DNA of 64,000 nt from Datnioides undecimradiatus (taxonomy: Eukaryota; Chordata; Actinopteri; Lobotiformes; Datnioididae). The DNA lies in NCBI GenBank assembly GCA_008933995.1, contig WARS01000032.1, positions 2,046,001-2,110,000 on the forward strand, written 5' to 3'. Shown piece after piece: positions 1 through 10,399 of the stretch. A program made the translations under genes and the position numbers. Below the pieces are notes generated by a model. That model was not told the DNA's origin and did no database searches. It saw only the letters and a list, made by a program, of their open reading frames with translations. Numbering within the stretch: the first letter of the stretch is position 1; every line of letters begins with the position of its first letter.

Positions 1-150
1 ATAAATGTAAAAGAAAAAAAATAAAGTAAAATAACAATGGGGGAAATCTGGATTACAAAGCTTAAATATCAGATTTGTCAGTTCCCATCAATAAGATGGA
101 GTGATAACTGCTTCCTAAGACCTGTAGTCAACATGTGCCCTCAGTACATA

Positions 151-515
151 CAGTACTACTCGGAAAATTAGAATATCGTGTAAAAGTTGTTTTATTCAGG
201 CAATCCAACATAAAAGGTGAAACCAATACATTTTATAGACTCATTACATGCAAAGTGAGATATCTCAAGCATTTTTTGTTGTAATTTTGCTGATTATGAT
301 TTACAGCTTATTAAAACCTCAAACCCAAAAACTCAGAAAATTAGAATACTGTGAAAAGCTTCAGTATTGTAGGCTCAAAGTGTCACACACTAATCAGGTA
401 AATAATCCAAAACACCTGCAAAAGGGTCCTGAGCCTTTAAAAAGTCACCTTTAAAAGTTGAGTTACAGAAATGCATGCACTTTTTCAGGATATTCTAATT
501 TTCCGAGTAGTACTG
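151..515. mobile_element. Tc1/mariner-type MITE
   Basis: A 365-bp non-autonomous DNA transposon. The first 27 bases (151-177, beginning CAGTACTACTCGG) are the perfect reverse complement of the last 27 (489-515), and the match continues imperfectly for about ten bases inward. Both ends are flanked by TA (149-150 and 516-517), the target duplication of the Tc1/mariner superfamily, and CAGT is a usual terminal start there. The interior has no transposase: only a 68-codon chance frame at 248-454. It would have depended on a transposase supplied elsewhere. The perfect termini suggest fairly recent activity. I recognise the internal wording from teleost genomes but do not assign a family name. Confidence 0.88.
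334..357. repeat. Internal copy of the MITE terminal motif
   Basis: The stretch containing GAAAATTAGAATACTGTG repeats the left terminal motif GAAAATTAGAATATCGTG at 163-180 with two differences, in direct orientation. Paired direct repeats in and near the termini are the IR/DR layout of many Tc1-like elements, where each copy is a transposase binding site. Assigning that role here is inference. Confidence 0.6.
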
Positions 516-517
516 TA

Positions 518-1434
518 CTTTTATTTTTATTTTTTGCATGACAAAGCTGTGGTAAAAGACTGAAAATCTTTACAAATTCAAGAACTAAAGGTTTTTAATG
601 TTTAAAGTCATTTTGATGTCTTCCCTTGAGCTGCCATTTCTCCTACTGCACTCCTCCTTTCTGTGTTTCTTCTCTGCCCTGACCAAAGTTGAGTGTTTTC
701 TGTTCAGTAAAGCCAACCTAAGTATCGGCTGGAGTCAGGTGACTTTGGGAACATGTACCCCCCTCTCTTCCTCCCCCCACTTCAGCTCTGTTTTGACTAA
801 CATGCCAGCTCTGTGACTACCAGTGAAGTGCCAACACCCCTGGAGTGGATTCTGAGCATACCAAGGGAGAGATGCCTTTGAAAGGACAGATGTTCCAAGG
901 CTCAACCTGCCTTCCACCCAAACCACTACCCTCCTTCCATTGTATATTTGTTCTTGCTCTATAAATAACTGGCCGGTAACTCACAGAAAAATGCAACTGA
1001 TGTGCAGCTGACCTCCGGGCCTCTAATCTTTGGGAGTGAAAGAGACATTAAAAAAGAGAAAAGTCGGTTGATACAGTCATGGTAAATGGATTTGGGCTAG
1101 GGGACGCAGTGAACACACCCATTTTTGTCCACATAAGGACTAGTCTAGATGTCTGGACTGGCTCAGCTGTCTTATGTAACAGCAGTGTGTAGTCCTGGCA
1201 GATGAGGCGTGATGGGCTCGAGCCAGTTCAGCCACATTATCCAAAAATATTCTGGCCATATTCACAGGGGAGTATACACTTTTTTGATGTTCTTCTTTAA
1301 AATTTCACAATTGAGAGAGTTTGCTCTCCCGACAATCTCAATGTAGGTAGCTTGTTGCAAAAGAGCCTCATTTTATGTAAAAATCTCAAATTTCAAACCA
1401 AAAAAAAAATAAATTTTAAGCATCCAAATTTTTC
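518..1434. other. Non-coding stretch, no gene seen
   Basis: No convincing exon. There is a TATAAATA box-like string near 960, and a short hairpin whose arms ATTGAGA (1310-1316) and TCTCAAT (1336-1342) are perfect. The part around 1030-1350 is non-repetitive and could be a weak regulatory island. An A-run sits near 1400. Confidence 0.4.
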
Positions 1435-1725
1435 CTAGCACATTTTAAAAACTGGCTTTTTCAGCATTTGTTTGACTGAGTGAGAGTGTTTGGCCTCTTG
1501 CTGTGGCTGCAGGAATGAATGGGTGATTGTTCGAGGGCCCTTGCGACGACTCCCCTGGGGCCCATCAATTCGCCGAGGCTCCTGGAACATCAGGTCATGG
1601 CTAACCAGGCTCTGAAGCTGCAGCCTGGCCTCACTGCCTGACTTTGCCATAGTTAGAGCTCGGGACCTCCAGGGCGCACAGCTGGGTTCCTTAAAAAAAG
1701 CCCGGCTGAATGGTTTTAGAAACAC
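1435..1725 (-). other. GC-rich block with open minus-strand frame
   Basis: A 96-codon minus-strand frame lies over an abrupt GC-rich block (about 1485-1700). Its middle (MAKSGSEARLQLQSL, then RRIDGPQGSRRKGPR) has balanced composition, and the N-terminal part follows an acceptor-like TTTTTTTAAGGAACCCAG. The plus strand has a fair acceptor at about 1512 (CTTGCTGTGGCTGCAG) but no good donor. No family is recognised and no complete exon structure can be drawn on either strand. It could be an exon, a conserved non-coding element, or chance in GC-rich DNA. Confidence 0.2.
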
Positions 1726-2031
1726 TGCATCTCCTCTTACCCTGCACTCTCTCCTCCCTCTCGCCCTCAGTCTAGTGCAGCGCAGATATCAGATACTGTG
1801 TTTTTACTTGATATGTTCATCTTTGCTTGCCAAAGCCCCTGGAAACCATATTAAAGTCTGTGTTCCATATTTTTAACCAAAAGGCCTCCTCAGTTGAAGA
1901 ATTTGTCCAAAATTTCCATTATCCCCTCTCTCCTTCTCTTTCCTCTCCTCCCTTTTTTCTCCACAGCTCTGTTTCCCTGTCTCTTCCACACATGCTCACA
2001 CACATCTTAATTTTCTCTTTTTCCCCTCCAG

Positions 2032-2440
2032 CACAGCTATCGTGTTGTATCAGTTACAGCTGACCACCAGTCAGGTGGGTCTGCGGGACATTTTAGATCA
2101 CGGAGGGGCAGCCAGCTCACTCAGCGCCTCCAGCCTGCTCCCAGACTCCAGTCCCAGGCCCCGCTGAGGCCTTGTCCCAGGCAGGGCAGAGAGACACCTG
2201 GCCAAACCACAGAAACACTTCCAGCTGCAGACTGCCTGATGCTCACCACGGAGAGAATCCAGGCCAAAGGTGGAGGAGCTCACCAAGAACTACTGCACTG
2301 CCATACACATTTCTCTGAATTTCATGTTTATTTTAATCAAAGTACCAAACTGAGGCGCAGTATCATGAGGCGTGCCTTCAAGTTCCAGGGCGAACTTTTA
2401 CATTGTCAAAATGTTTACACTGTGTCACAATAAAAGTCTC
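2032..2440 (+). CDS. Candidate 3'-terminal exon, unidentified gene
   Basis: A strong acceptor (pyrimidine run TTTTCTCTTTTTCCCCTCCAG ending at 2031, within a pyrimidine-rich stretch from about 1918) opens a GC-richer segment. In one frame 44 codons run from 2033 (starting TAIVLYQLQLTTSQVG, ending SSPRPR) to TGA at 2165-2167. That would leave about 260 bases of 3'UTR before AATAAA at 2429-2434. A second frame, starting HSYRVVSVTADHQ at 2032, stays open for 133 codons to TAA at 2431-2433, which overlaps that same AATAAA. No domain or family is recognised in either. CAG|GTGGGT near 2074 could also be a donor, making a much shorter internal exon. If real, the rest of the gene lies left of the window. 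Chance coincidence of these signals remains quite possible. Confidence 0.25.
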
Positions 2441-2549
2441 CTTCCTCCTCATAATGGAAAACAAATCAGAGCAGCAGGACTGTTAACTGTACTCTCTTAA
2501 AGTGAAAGTGGGAGAGAGCAAGGGGTGAAAAAAAGTCAGAGAGAACAAC

Positions 2550-2885
2550 AGCTCCCTTTTCTCTCCGACCAGTTGACATGAAAGACCACATTATGTCTGA
2601 GATTAGAGGCAATTACACTGGGAGTGCGCTTTAAGACCTTTGTTTGCCAACATGACAGGAGGGAGCAGGGCTGTAATTTGATGAGGGGGCAGTGTGAGTG
2701 AGAAACTCTGCATGACCAGCTCCCAGCGGAGAGAGGCAAAGAGAAGCCTTTGTCCGTGGTGTGGACATGGCAGTTGGCAGAATTGTGAACATTCAAGGGA
2801 AGATTAATTCAACTGGGATTGATTAATTAGCAGAGTCGTCTTTATCCCTATCGCCAGATTTATTGAGTGGCTACTGTTTATGGCT
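2550..2885. promoter_or_regulatory. Putative regulatory island with homeodomain sites
   Basis: Non-repetitive, moderately GC-rich sequence without a plausible exon. It ends in a cluster of homeodomain-type sites (GATTAATTCAA, then GATTGATTAATTAGC, about 2802-2830). SOX-like CTTTGT occurs twice (about 2639 and 2750) and a RUNX-like GTGGTGTGG follows. This texture is usual for conserved developmental enhancers, but conservation cannot be seen from one sequence. Confidence 0.35.
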
Positions 2886-4120
2886 GAAAAGTGAGTCTGA
2901 AGAGACTTTACAGCCCCAAAGGAAACACTTTCATCTTTGCCTTTTGTTCCTGATGACAGTTCAAAAGCTGCTATCTATTGTTTTAGCATTTATATTAATT
3001 CAAATGGCACAATTGTATCGGTTCATTCAAATGTCACAAATACTGTAAACATATGATTCAGCCTGAACCTGTGGTCAAACAAAAGCGCCAGGTCTTCACA
3101 GACGTGACATCTCCTCTATTCTGGCCGAGCGCATTGTTCAAACATGCTGCGAGTTTTCAGGACAGGAAACAAGCAGCTTGTTCCAGCTCGACCAGCAGAA
3201 TGGAGCACGTCTTTATTTGAGGGAAGTCATTCCGTTGATATATAAAACACCAAAGCAAAGTTTCCTTCCCCCTCACTTTCCTGGTGCTATCCCCTTCAAA
3301 AGGACACAGTCCTTTATACTGGGCTCACATGCACACACGGGACCAGAAGAAAAACAAACAGAGGCCATTTAAATATCAACCAACCTGCCTTCTGTTTGAA
3401 TGGAGGAGCTACTGCACAGCTCGGCCCTGGATCAGACAGTGTGCGGCAGTTACAAAGCGTTTGCCTGGTCATTTTCTGCAGATATGCTGTGAAGTCAAAT
3501 ATTTATTTTTTTTATATTTATGTACAGAAAACCACTCACAAATGTAGCTGTAAAAGTGTGCTGAAGTGACGACAGTTCCGTTTGTTTTTGAGAAGAAAGT
3601 CTTTGTATTGCTCAATATGAGTTTTTATAAACTATTGTTCGTGGAGCAGTTTATTGTTATTTTCGCCGTATATGTCACTCACTTGTATAGAGGTGCTACT
3701 TTGAGGACAATAAGAGTGAATACAATTGAAACAAACGCAAGCACAAGACAGTTAACTGTAGTATTAAGTACATTACTTAATTTCAATGAAGTGTCGTGGG
3801 TGACAAGTGCAATCAGACACATTAGGAAATTTGTCTGTTTTCCCTCAAAACATAAAATATCTAATGCACACATATGTCCGTAAAAACTGATAGTAAAGAA
3901 CCAGCTGCTATAAGAAGAGAGGAACGGCAGCAGAGTTTTTGTTATGAACACCAATGTTTGCAACTCACGCTTCCTATTCTCAGCAAACTTACAAGTTGTC
4001 AAAACGTTTTAAACAATCCTCAGTTTTACTTTTCACTCTTTGCTGTGTTGTTCTCTGTAGCCAAATTTTCCCATAGGGCTGTGCGAAAGGAGGAAGAGGA
4101 CCACCTATTAAAGTGAAATC
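2886..4120. other. Non-coding stretch; frames open on both strands
   Basis: No supported gene. At 3566-3883 (+) and 3679-4002 (-), frames of about 105 codons overlap antisense. Neither has a recognisable domain, and the composition (AT-rich, hydrophobic, Phe/Leu/Ile-rich) is what AT-rich DNA gives by chance. The block from about 3566 to 4090 differs in texture from its surroundings and may be an old, unrecognised insertion. Confidence 0.35.
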
Positions 4121-4127
4121 TTAGTAG

Positions 4128-4290
4128 TGATGGATGGGAGCTGGTTGAGGGGGAGCAGAGCAGCATACACCCCAGGGGAGGGGGATGATGAACAAGGAGG
4201 AGGGAAGCTGGAGTGGTGGGAGCAGGGGAGAGTTCACTAAATCCCCACTCACACCTCTCGCTGTGGGTGGAGGGGATGCAGACCTCCCAT
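4128..4290. other. G/purine-rich tract
   Basis: A strongly purine-biased stretch with many GGGG and GGAGG runs. The G-runs are too widely spaced for a canonical quadruplex. No exon is supported. Confidence 0.5.
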
Positions 4291-4299
4291 GCTGTCTGA

Positions 4300-5800
4300 C
4301 GTGGAAATTTGATTGATTCAATCCTCTAAAGGACTTTAAACTTTTGCCTGTTTTTCCTCAAATCCTTTACTTTCATCTACATTGTTTCAATTGATAAATA
4401 TGCACCTTCAAGAGGCGGTTAACATGTAAAAGTGGACTACTTTACTGCCAACAGTTCCATTGTACAGTGGTAGCTATTTAAGTTATGTTTTTCTAAATAC
4501 TTCATAGATGAAAGCAAGCAATACTTCTAGATATATTGCACCGAGCAGATCCGTCAACACTCACCTGACCCATTTAAAGGCTATTCCCATACTTATGTCC
4601 TAATAAGTAACTGTTTCACTTGCATTGTTATGCTTTCGCTAAATGTCACGCTACCTCATATTTCTAAAAACGTAGACCATCCTGACACTGGCAGTTATTC
4701 AGTGATGAGGTGAAGTCTTTACATAACAGCTACTGAATACGCTGAACTGATGATATCTAATCTGGGTTAACAGATTTAGCATTGCACTCCTCCAGTGTAA
4801 TACTGTTCAACTCATGATGGACAGATTAAAAAGAATCAGAGCCAAAAATATCATCACTGACATGACATTCTTCTCGTTCTCGTTCTCCATTACCCACAAT
4901 GCAACTTGTGGGGGCAACCTGATGGGGATTTGGATGTATAAAACTGATAGTAGCTGTATTGATCCAGTGAAGATGAGAACTGCATGGTAAAGTCGCTCCC
5001 TCTGAATCCACAGCCCCAGTTTTTTTTTCCATTCCCATTTTTTTTCTTCAGACCCAACCGATCACTTGAGTCCATATATCAGATTTTGAAGTTCCATCTG
5101 TAGCCACAAAAGGCTTTATATAGCCTTTTACACATATGCAGTACTTCCCAAGACCTGTAAACAGACTTTGATGTGTAAAATCAGCACAGTTCCCCTTTAA
5201 GCTATTTATGTATTGTTGCTGTCTTGTGAAAACAGACATATTTTCAGCTTTGTACCAATGCATTTAAAGCAAAATCCATTTTTAGCAGAAGAAGTACCTG
5301 ATCCTTGCCAAACAGAAAAAAATATAACAAAATGTCACTTTCAAACAAACAGGTCAGCTCTATAGTACTATAAAACAGATACTGAGCTTAAACATACACA
5401 TATGCCATTTAATGCACCAAGAGCCACATCCTCTAACTAATAAAATGCAAGATGTTGAAGTCAACTTGCTCACATTGCATGAGTAAATTTGAATGTTGTA
5501 GTCACAATTTAGGACAATAAATTCATGAAGAGGCAAATGGAGAGGCTGCAGCACTTGTGGTTTAACGCCTGGTGTGTGGAGGAATTACTGCTGTAGTAGT
5601 TTGCCTTTAACTGTCAGGAAATGACCCATAATCTGCAAGCGTTTGACTGCTGCAGCATTCCTGTGAAATGACACAAGTTGAGGTAGATTAGGGGTTGGGT
5701 AATTAGCTCATTAGTCAACATAAACACATGGCATGGCTCCCCCATTTCTACACACCCTGCCCCCCTCTCACCGCCCACAGCTGGTGGCCAAAGTAGGTTC
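4300..5800. other. Non-coding spacer
   Basis: AT-rich, no gene. A short perfect inverted repeat sits at 5108-5129 (arms AAAAGGCT/AGCCTTTT, 6-base loop). The text from about 4840 to 5270 has the look of an old dispersed repeat, but I cannot place it in a family. Confidence 0.4.
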
Positions 5801-5811
5801 TCACAAATATA

Positions 5812-5877
5812 TGCACACACACAACCACACACATGCATACCTGCACCAGCACACTCACATATACACACACTACACCC
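5812..5877. repeat. Interrupted (CA)n tract
   Basis: CA-dominated stretch broken by TG, GC and AT steps, a decayed dinucleotide microsatellite. A T-run follows at 5917-5930. Confidence 0.8.
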
Positions 5878-5984
5878 AGGCTACTTCATCATTAATCCAA
5901 ATCTTTTCTTCTGGACTTTTTTTTTTTTTTGGGTTGTAAGTTTTCCATGCTTTTTTCTGGCCTCATCATCTCCTCTGTTCTGCT

Positions 5985-6125
5985 TTGCTCCAGACAAGCC
6001 ACTCTTTCATATTGTAGCCCTGGGGGCTGAGGGCTAGCCACTTTTCACCAGCACCTCACAGCTTATCAGAGCACTTTATCAGCCTGAGGGAAAGAGATGT
6101 GGGTTAAAGCTCAGAAAAACCAGCA
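5985..6125. promoter_or_regulatory. Putative regulatory island with paired GATA sites
   Basis: Two GATA-factor sites in the same orientation, CTTATCAG (6062-6069) and TTTATCAG (6075-6082), 13 bases apart, in non-repetitive sequence of even composition. Paired, closely spaced GATA sites occur in GATA-driven enhancers; function here is inference. Confidence 0.3.
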
Positions 6126-6209
6126 GGCTGTCAGCAAACAAGTATTTGTAAGCTCAGGCTCAGAAACGTGTGCCTCCTGACAAAGAGAAAAGCTTCAGGG
6201 GTCACGAAT

Positions 6210-6213
<4 letters not shown>

Positions 6214-6258
<45 letters not shown>

Positions 6259-6282
6259 TGTGTGTGCGTGTGTGTGTCTGTG
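6214..6282. repeat. (TG)n microsatellite
   Basis: A pure TG run of about 40 bases followed by interrupted TG repeats (TTTG, GCGTG, TCTG). Long alternating purine-pyrimidine runs can adopt Z-DNA. It accounts for the Thr/His-rich chance frames on the minus strand here. Confidence 0.95.
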
Positions 6283-6289
6283 CATGAAA

Positions 6290-8130
6290 AACACAGCACA
6301 TCCTTTGTGCAGTGAGGTACGCTGGTCCCCACACAGCCTCTCTTGTTGCTCAGGGGACAGATGCTGAACACTGGAACCTGGACAGCCCTTCACACCTCCT
6401 AAATGCAGCAGGAGGCCTAAGCTTTCTCCTCCACTTAATTTTGGGACCCTCTGTTCACCCTCCAACCTCTCTCTCTCCCCCTCGTCAGCACACCCTTGGA
6501 GATCAGCATAATGCTCTCTTTCATCAGTACATCAAAAACCATATGAAATATTTTGCAAACTTTATCGAGAAGGTGCTGAAAACGGAAACATTCCTGAGTT
6601 TCAGTTCCGCCGCGTTGATAAAAACCTGCAGAGAGAATCTCGCTTTTGAGTTTCAACACACTGGAGTAAAAGTTTTAGCACCATGAATTTCAGTCACAGG
6701 CAACTTTTCAGTTCAGAACAGAACTGGGTGTGTTTGCCTCAATGCCACTGGAAACACAGGGTCTGTTTGATGGTGTTTAGTGATTGATATGAATGACCAT
6801 TTGTGTGGCTTTTCACTGTACATGGCTTTTTATGGGAGTTATACACCTTGGTCTAGTAATGTCTGATGGGGGGGCGGAGGTGGAACAAGCTGTCGAGAGA
6901 GAGAAAATACTCTAAGAGAGATCAATCAGCTGTTGAGCTACTGAGTCAAACTGTGTAAATCGGAGGTTGTGTTTAGATTCAGCCACTTAATGGGCAAATA
7001 AATCGACTGACGGATGCATCCATCACCGCCTGGAAGGACAGTACTCTCAACGATGGATCGCACATCATTTTCTGGGTAATTTAAAAAGGAAAAACACGTG
7101 GAGCCATCCCTACAGTTTAGCTGCGTTCTTGTAGTTGAGCGTTCAACTGATTACTTTTTGGATGGGTTTGACTGTGTGGGCGTGTGTGTGTGCGCACTAC
7201 AGATTGTGCAACTACAAATTTTGCTTCAGGTGTAATGAAGCCATGTTGGTTTCCAAAAATCACAGTCATTGGTGGAGAATTCACGTGTGGAGGCACAGCT
7301 AATGCCTAACACTGGTTGTGTGTCATTACTAAATAGATGGAAGGAGTGGAAAGGCAAACAAATATCGTTCGTCACGATATTGATGTACTGCCTGAGGTTT
7401 TCTCAAAAGCTGCTCCACACTTGACACTGTGCCTGCTTGGGTCCTGAGCAGTATACCTGACATGCTTGAAATGCTAGTGTTTAGCAAAAAATTACAAATG
7501 TAGAAGGTGATGACGCCCAGGACAGGAGAAGTGATGGAAATTTAAAGCAAAAAACATCTTTCTGCTTTCAGATAGTGGCGAATATAAGATAATGAACAAG
7601 GGCTTTCCAAAATGTACATAGCTGATGTAGGACAATGGCTGACTTACAGTGACATCACCAGTCTCATTCATTCTATCTAGTTTTACAGCTATACGTAGAC
7701 TTTCAATGAAAATGACAAAACTGAATTACGAAAAAATCACGTAAATAGACTTATTGTACTTTTATTTCATACATTTTTTCTGTTGGTTTTCTGTGTTTAA
7801 ACAGTGAAACACATTTTTAAAAACTTTTCTATAATCATATTTTAAGATTCATAAAATTATATAAATGTCTGCCTTTTTGTTGTTCAAGTGTTCCCTGCAG
7901 CTTTATATGTTCTTTAACTGACAAAGCTGATAAGTTAAGTTGACAAAGCTGAGTTTGTGCTAAGTCAAAGGGTGCCATGTGTTGTAACAACAGCTTTTAA
8001 GATAAAAAAAAAAAGGGAAGTCAGCAAACATATAGGTAAATCAACCAATTAGTTCAAGTGTGAAGCGAAATATTCCATTGAATGACTGATGCTGATGTGT
8101 CTGCTCCCCCTTCTTATTTAGATTTCATCA
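6290..8130. other. Non-coding spacer
   Basis: No gene. The 124-codon frame at 6312-6686 (+) has no domain, no splice context and a competing antisense frame. The rest is AT-rich with an A-run near 8007. Nothing else is supportable. Confidence 0.45.
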
Positions 8131-8179
8131 GTATTGATATTAATAGCAAGAGTAAGAACAACAAACCTGCTGCGAGGGA

Positions 8180-8400
8180 CGCTACCATTGACAATGATTG
8201 GTGAGGGAAAAGTGCCACACCTTGCTCTTTGGCAGCAGGCCACGGCCTTTTCAAGCCTGATGAATTACATCGACACTCAAGCTATCTTAATGACTCTGTC
8301 TATCTACCCATCTCCCCTCTCCTTCCTCTCCCTTTTCCCAGCCCTTGGCCTTACTCCTGCATCCTCCCACTGTTCAAATATCCAGAGCTGCTTTCTGACT
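8180..8400. promoter_or_regulatory. Weak putative regulatory island
   Basis: Non-repetitive stretch with SOX-like ACAATG/ATTGAC words (about 8188-8200) and a pyrimidine-rich tail. It ends in an interrupted TG tract (8404-8430). Both overlapping plus-strand frames (113 and 74 codons) look like chance. Confidence 0.2.
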
Positions 8401-8479
8401 TTATGTGTGTGTGCGTGTCTGTGTGTGGTGCTAGAGAGAAGGTGTATTGCTGAGGCGCCTTACAATTTGCAGTGATTTA

Positions 8480-9880
8480 AGAGCATAAAGAAGTTATATT
8501 TTATTGACAGCTGGTGTCAGCAGTGGTAGATGATTCATAAAGGCTATGCCATGTTGTCTAAGAGACAAATATGATACAAATACAAACACACCTGTCATAA
8601 CTTGAAGCTCACCATAATGGGAACAGACACATAAAACACTGTCGTCTATTTTAAGAATATTAATTACTGTTAGCACCTTGTTTCCTTGTTGACTAAACGT
8701 GGTAGTCCTGCGGTTTGTTACAGAGTTTGACGTGTGTTGAAATTAGGTATGTTGCCGCTACAGAAAGTTTAATAGTTGCTGTAGAGTGAGTAAGTATCTT
8801 GCTGTCTGACAAGATCCGTGGTGGTGAGCAGTTGGTATCCTGGAGCCTCATTTCCTGGTTTTTAAGAGGGCATCCTTCCTTCTTTGACTTCAACTTCCTC
8901 TGCTCTATAACACCCATTGTGCCAAGCATTGCTTCACAGGTTCTCCCAGTGCATGTTAGAAGTCACTTCAATTGGCCCTTGGACTTCAGCTTTAATTTGC
9001 TCAGGACAAATGGCCACTCACTGCAGCCAATGTCACCATCTGTCTAGAGATGTGGCACTGTGATGGTGAAAATGTCAGACTGAGAGCTGTCACTGACCAT
9101 GGCATTAAAGGGCATATCTCAAATGGAGTCATCAGTCAGTGAAAACCTGTGCCCTTGTTGGGATGGTTTGTTGATATTTGCCCTTCTTACCTACATGGAC
9201 CAAAATGGATAAAAGACCAAGACTGTTGGATGTTGTTATTTGGGTGAACGCAAATATTATTTCACTGATTGTCACAAGGGCAAACACATTATTCCAGGAA
9301 CTAGAAAATCACATGATAACAAGAACAGCTTTGCGTGTGGGAGTAAGGTCACATATTTAATAGACAAACATACGGTTTCTGCTCCAAATATGCATTTACA
9401 ATTTCTCACTGTGAACTAAAATAATAAGAGTATTGTGGTAAATTCTACCCTTTAAAGACATTTTTAAGTGAGTCACAAAATGGCAGAACATAACAGTCCA
9501 CTAGAGGAGGAAAATGTCTGGTTTCTCTGATGCACAGTTTAAAATTGTTTAAAAATGAACAAGATAGCGACCCCACAACGTAAAAGGTCCTTATATGTTA
9601 GAAAAGTGCAAAACTAGGTCTACATGTTGAACACTGATCCACCGAGAAACACAGAAAATATCATTTTTATTTTTCAGCACTGTAAACATTTATGTGATTA
9701 TACCTCAGTCCAGTTGACTAATTGGGTTTTGTATTAGGACTTCAGTACTAGCTCAAGTTCATGTGGACATTTTTACAGTGTACAGTCTAATTGCTTATCT
9801 AATAACAGCCTCCTCACTGTCATTAGCTGAAACCAAGACGAATGTTTGAGACGGTTAAGAGGGGGCAGGCTGGGAACGCT
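8480..9880. other. Non-coding spacer
   Basis: No gene supported. CCACTAGAGGAGG at 9498-9510 resembles the CTCF core but lies in text that may be repeat-derived. Confidence 0.4.
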
Positions 9881-9889
9881 ATCCCACTG

Positions 9890-10140
9890 TTCTAATATTT
9901 CTACCCACAGTCGAACCTCAGCTCCCACTCTCACCATTGGCTGTCTCACATGAACACCAATTAGGCGAGATACAGGACAGAAATAAAGGCCGATGCACTT
10001 TGCTACGAGGAGCATTTGTTTTTTCTTCTCTCTCAGCGTCAGAGCGGGTAACCGGTGTGCGGTCCAAGTATTCTGGTCGTAATAGTAGCTCAGTGTTCCG
10101 GGAACTCCGGGATAAAAAGTGAAAAAAACAAGGCAGTGAG
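9890..10140. promoter_or_regulatory. CpG-bearing island with GRHL, RUNX and STAT motifs
   Basis: Unlike its AT-rich neighbours this block keeps many CpGs. Visible words: CCAAT-box sequences in both orientations (9935-9939, 9957-9961), Grainyhead-type AACCGGT (10050-10056), RUNX-type TGCGGT (10058-10063) and a perfect STAT palindrome TTCCGGGAA (10096-10104). A 177-codon minus-strand frame at 9773-10306 crosses it but runs through a purine microsatellite (Arg/Glu alternation) and has no recognisable domain, so I treat it as chance. An enhancer or unmethylated promoter-like element is the more natural reading. Confidence 0.35.
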
Positions 10141-10197
10141 GTTTTCTGGGTAATAACTCCATCATTCTGTATTGCAGTGCAAGAGAGAGGAGGAGTC

Positions 10198-10231
10198 TTT
10201 CCCTCTCTCTCTCTCTCCCTCTCCCTTTTTT
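10198..10231. repeat. (CT)n microsatellite
   Basis: Pyrimidine run of CT repeats passing into a T-rich stretch; a second, shorter CT-rich run follows at about 10360-10395. Confidence 0.9.
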
Positions 10232-10399
10232 CATATATTTTTTTTTTCTGGCAGGTTCCATAGCCTCCTGTCCATGGAAAGCATACTCTGCACATTCTGC
10301 AGACAAGGGTCTTCAGGGAGGAAATAGAGAGGAAATTGTGCAGAAAGTGTAAAAAATCAGTCTCTCCCTCTCTCTTTCTCTGCTTCTCTGTGGCTCACT

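Noticed and set aside
953..968. TATAAATA as a promoter
   Set aside because: No start-site context or downstream exon; TATA-like strings are common in AT-rich DNA.
6131..6465. His/Thr-rich minus-strand frames
   Set aside because: Direct translation of the (TG)n microsatellite.
9773..10306. Longest open frame in the window (177 codons, minus strand)
   Set aside because: It runs through a purine microsatellite (Arg/Glu alternation), has no domain, overlaps another long frame in a different phase and lies over a CpG-bearing regulatory-looking block.
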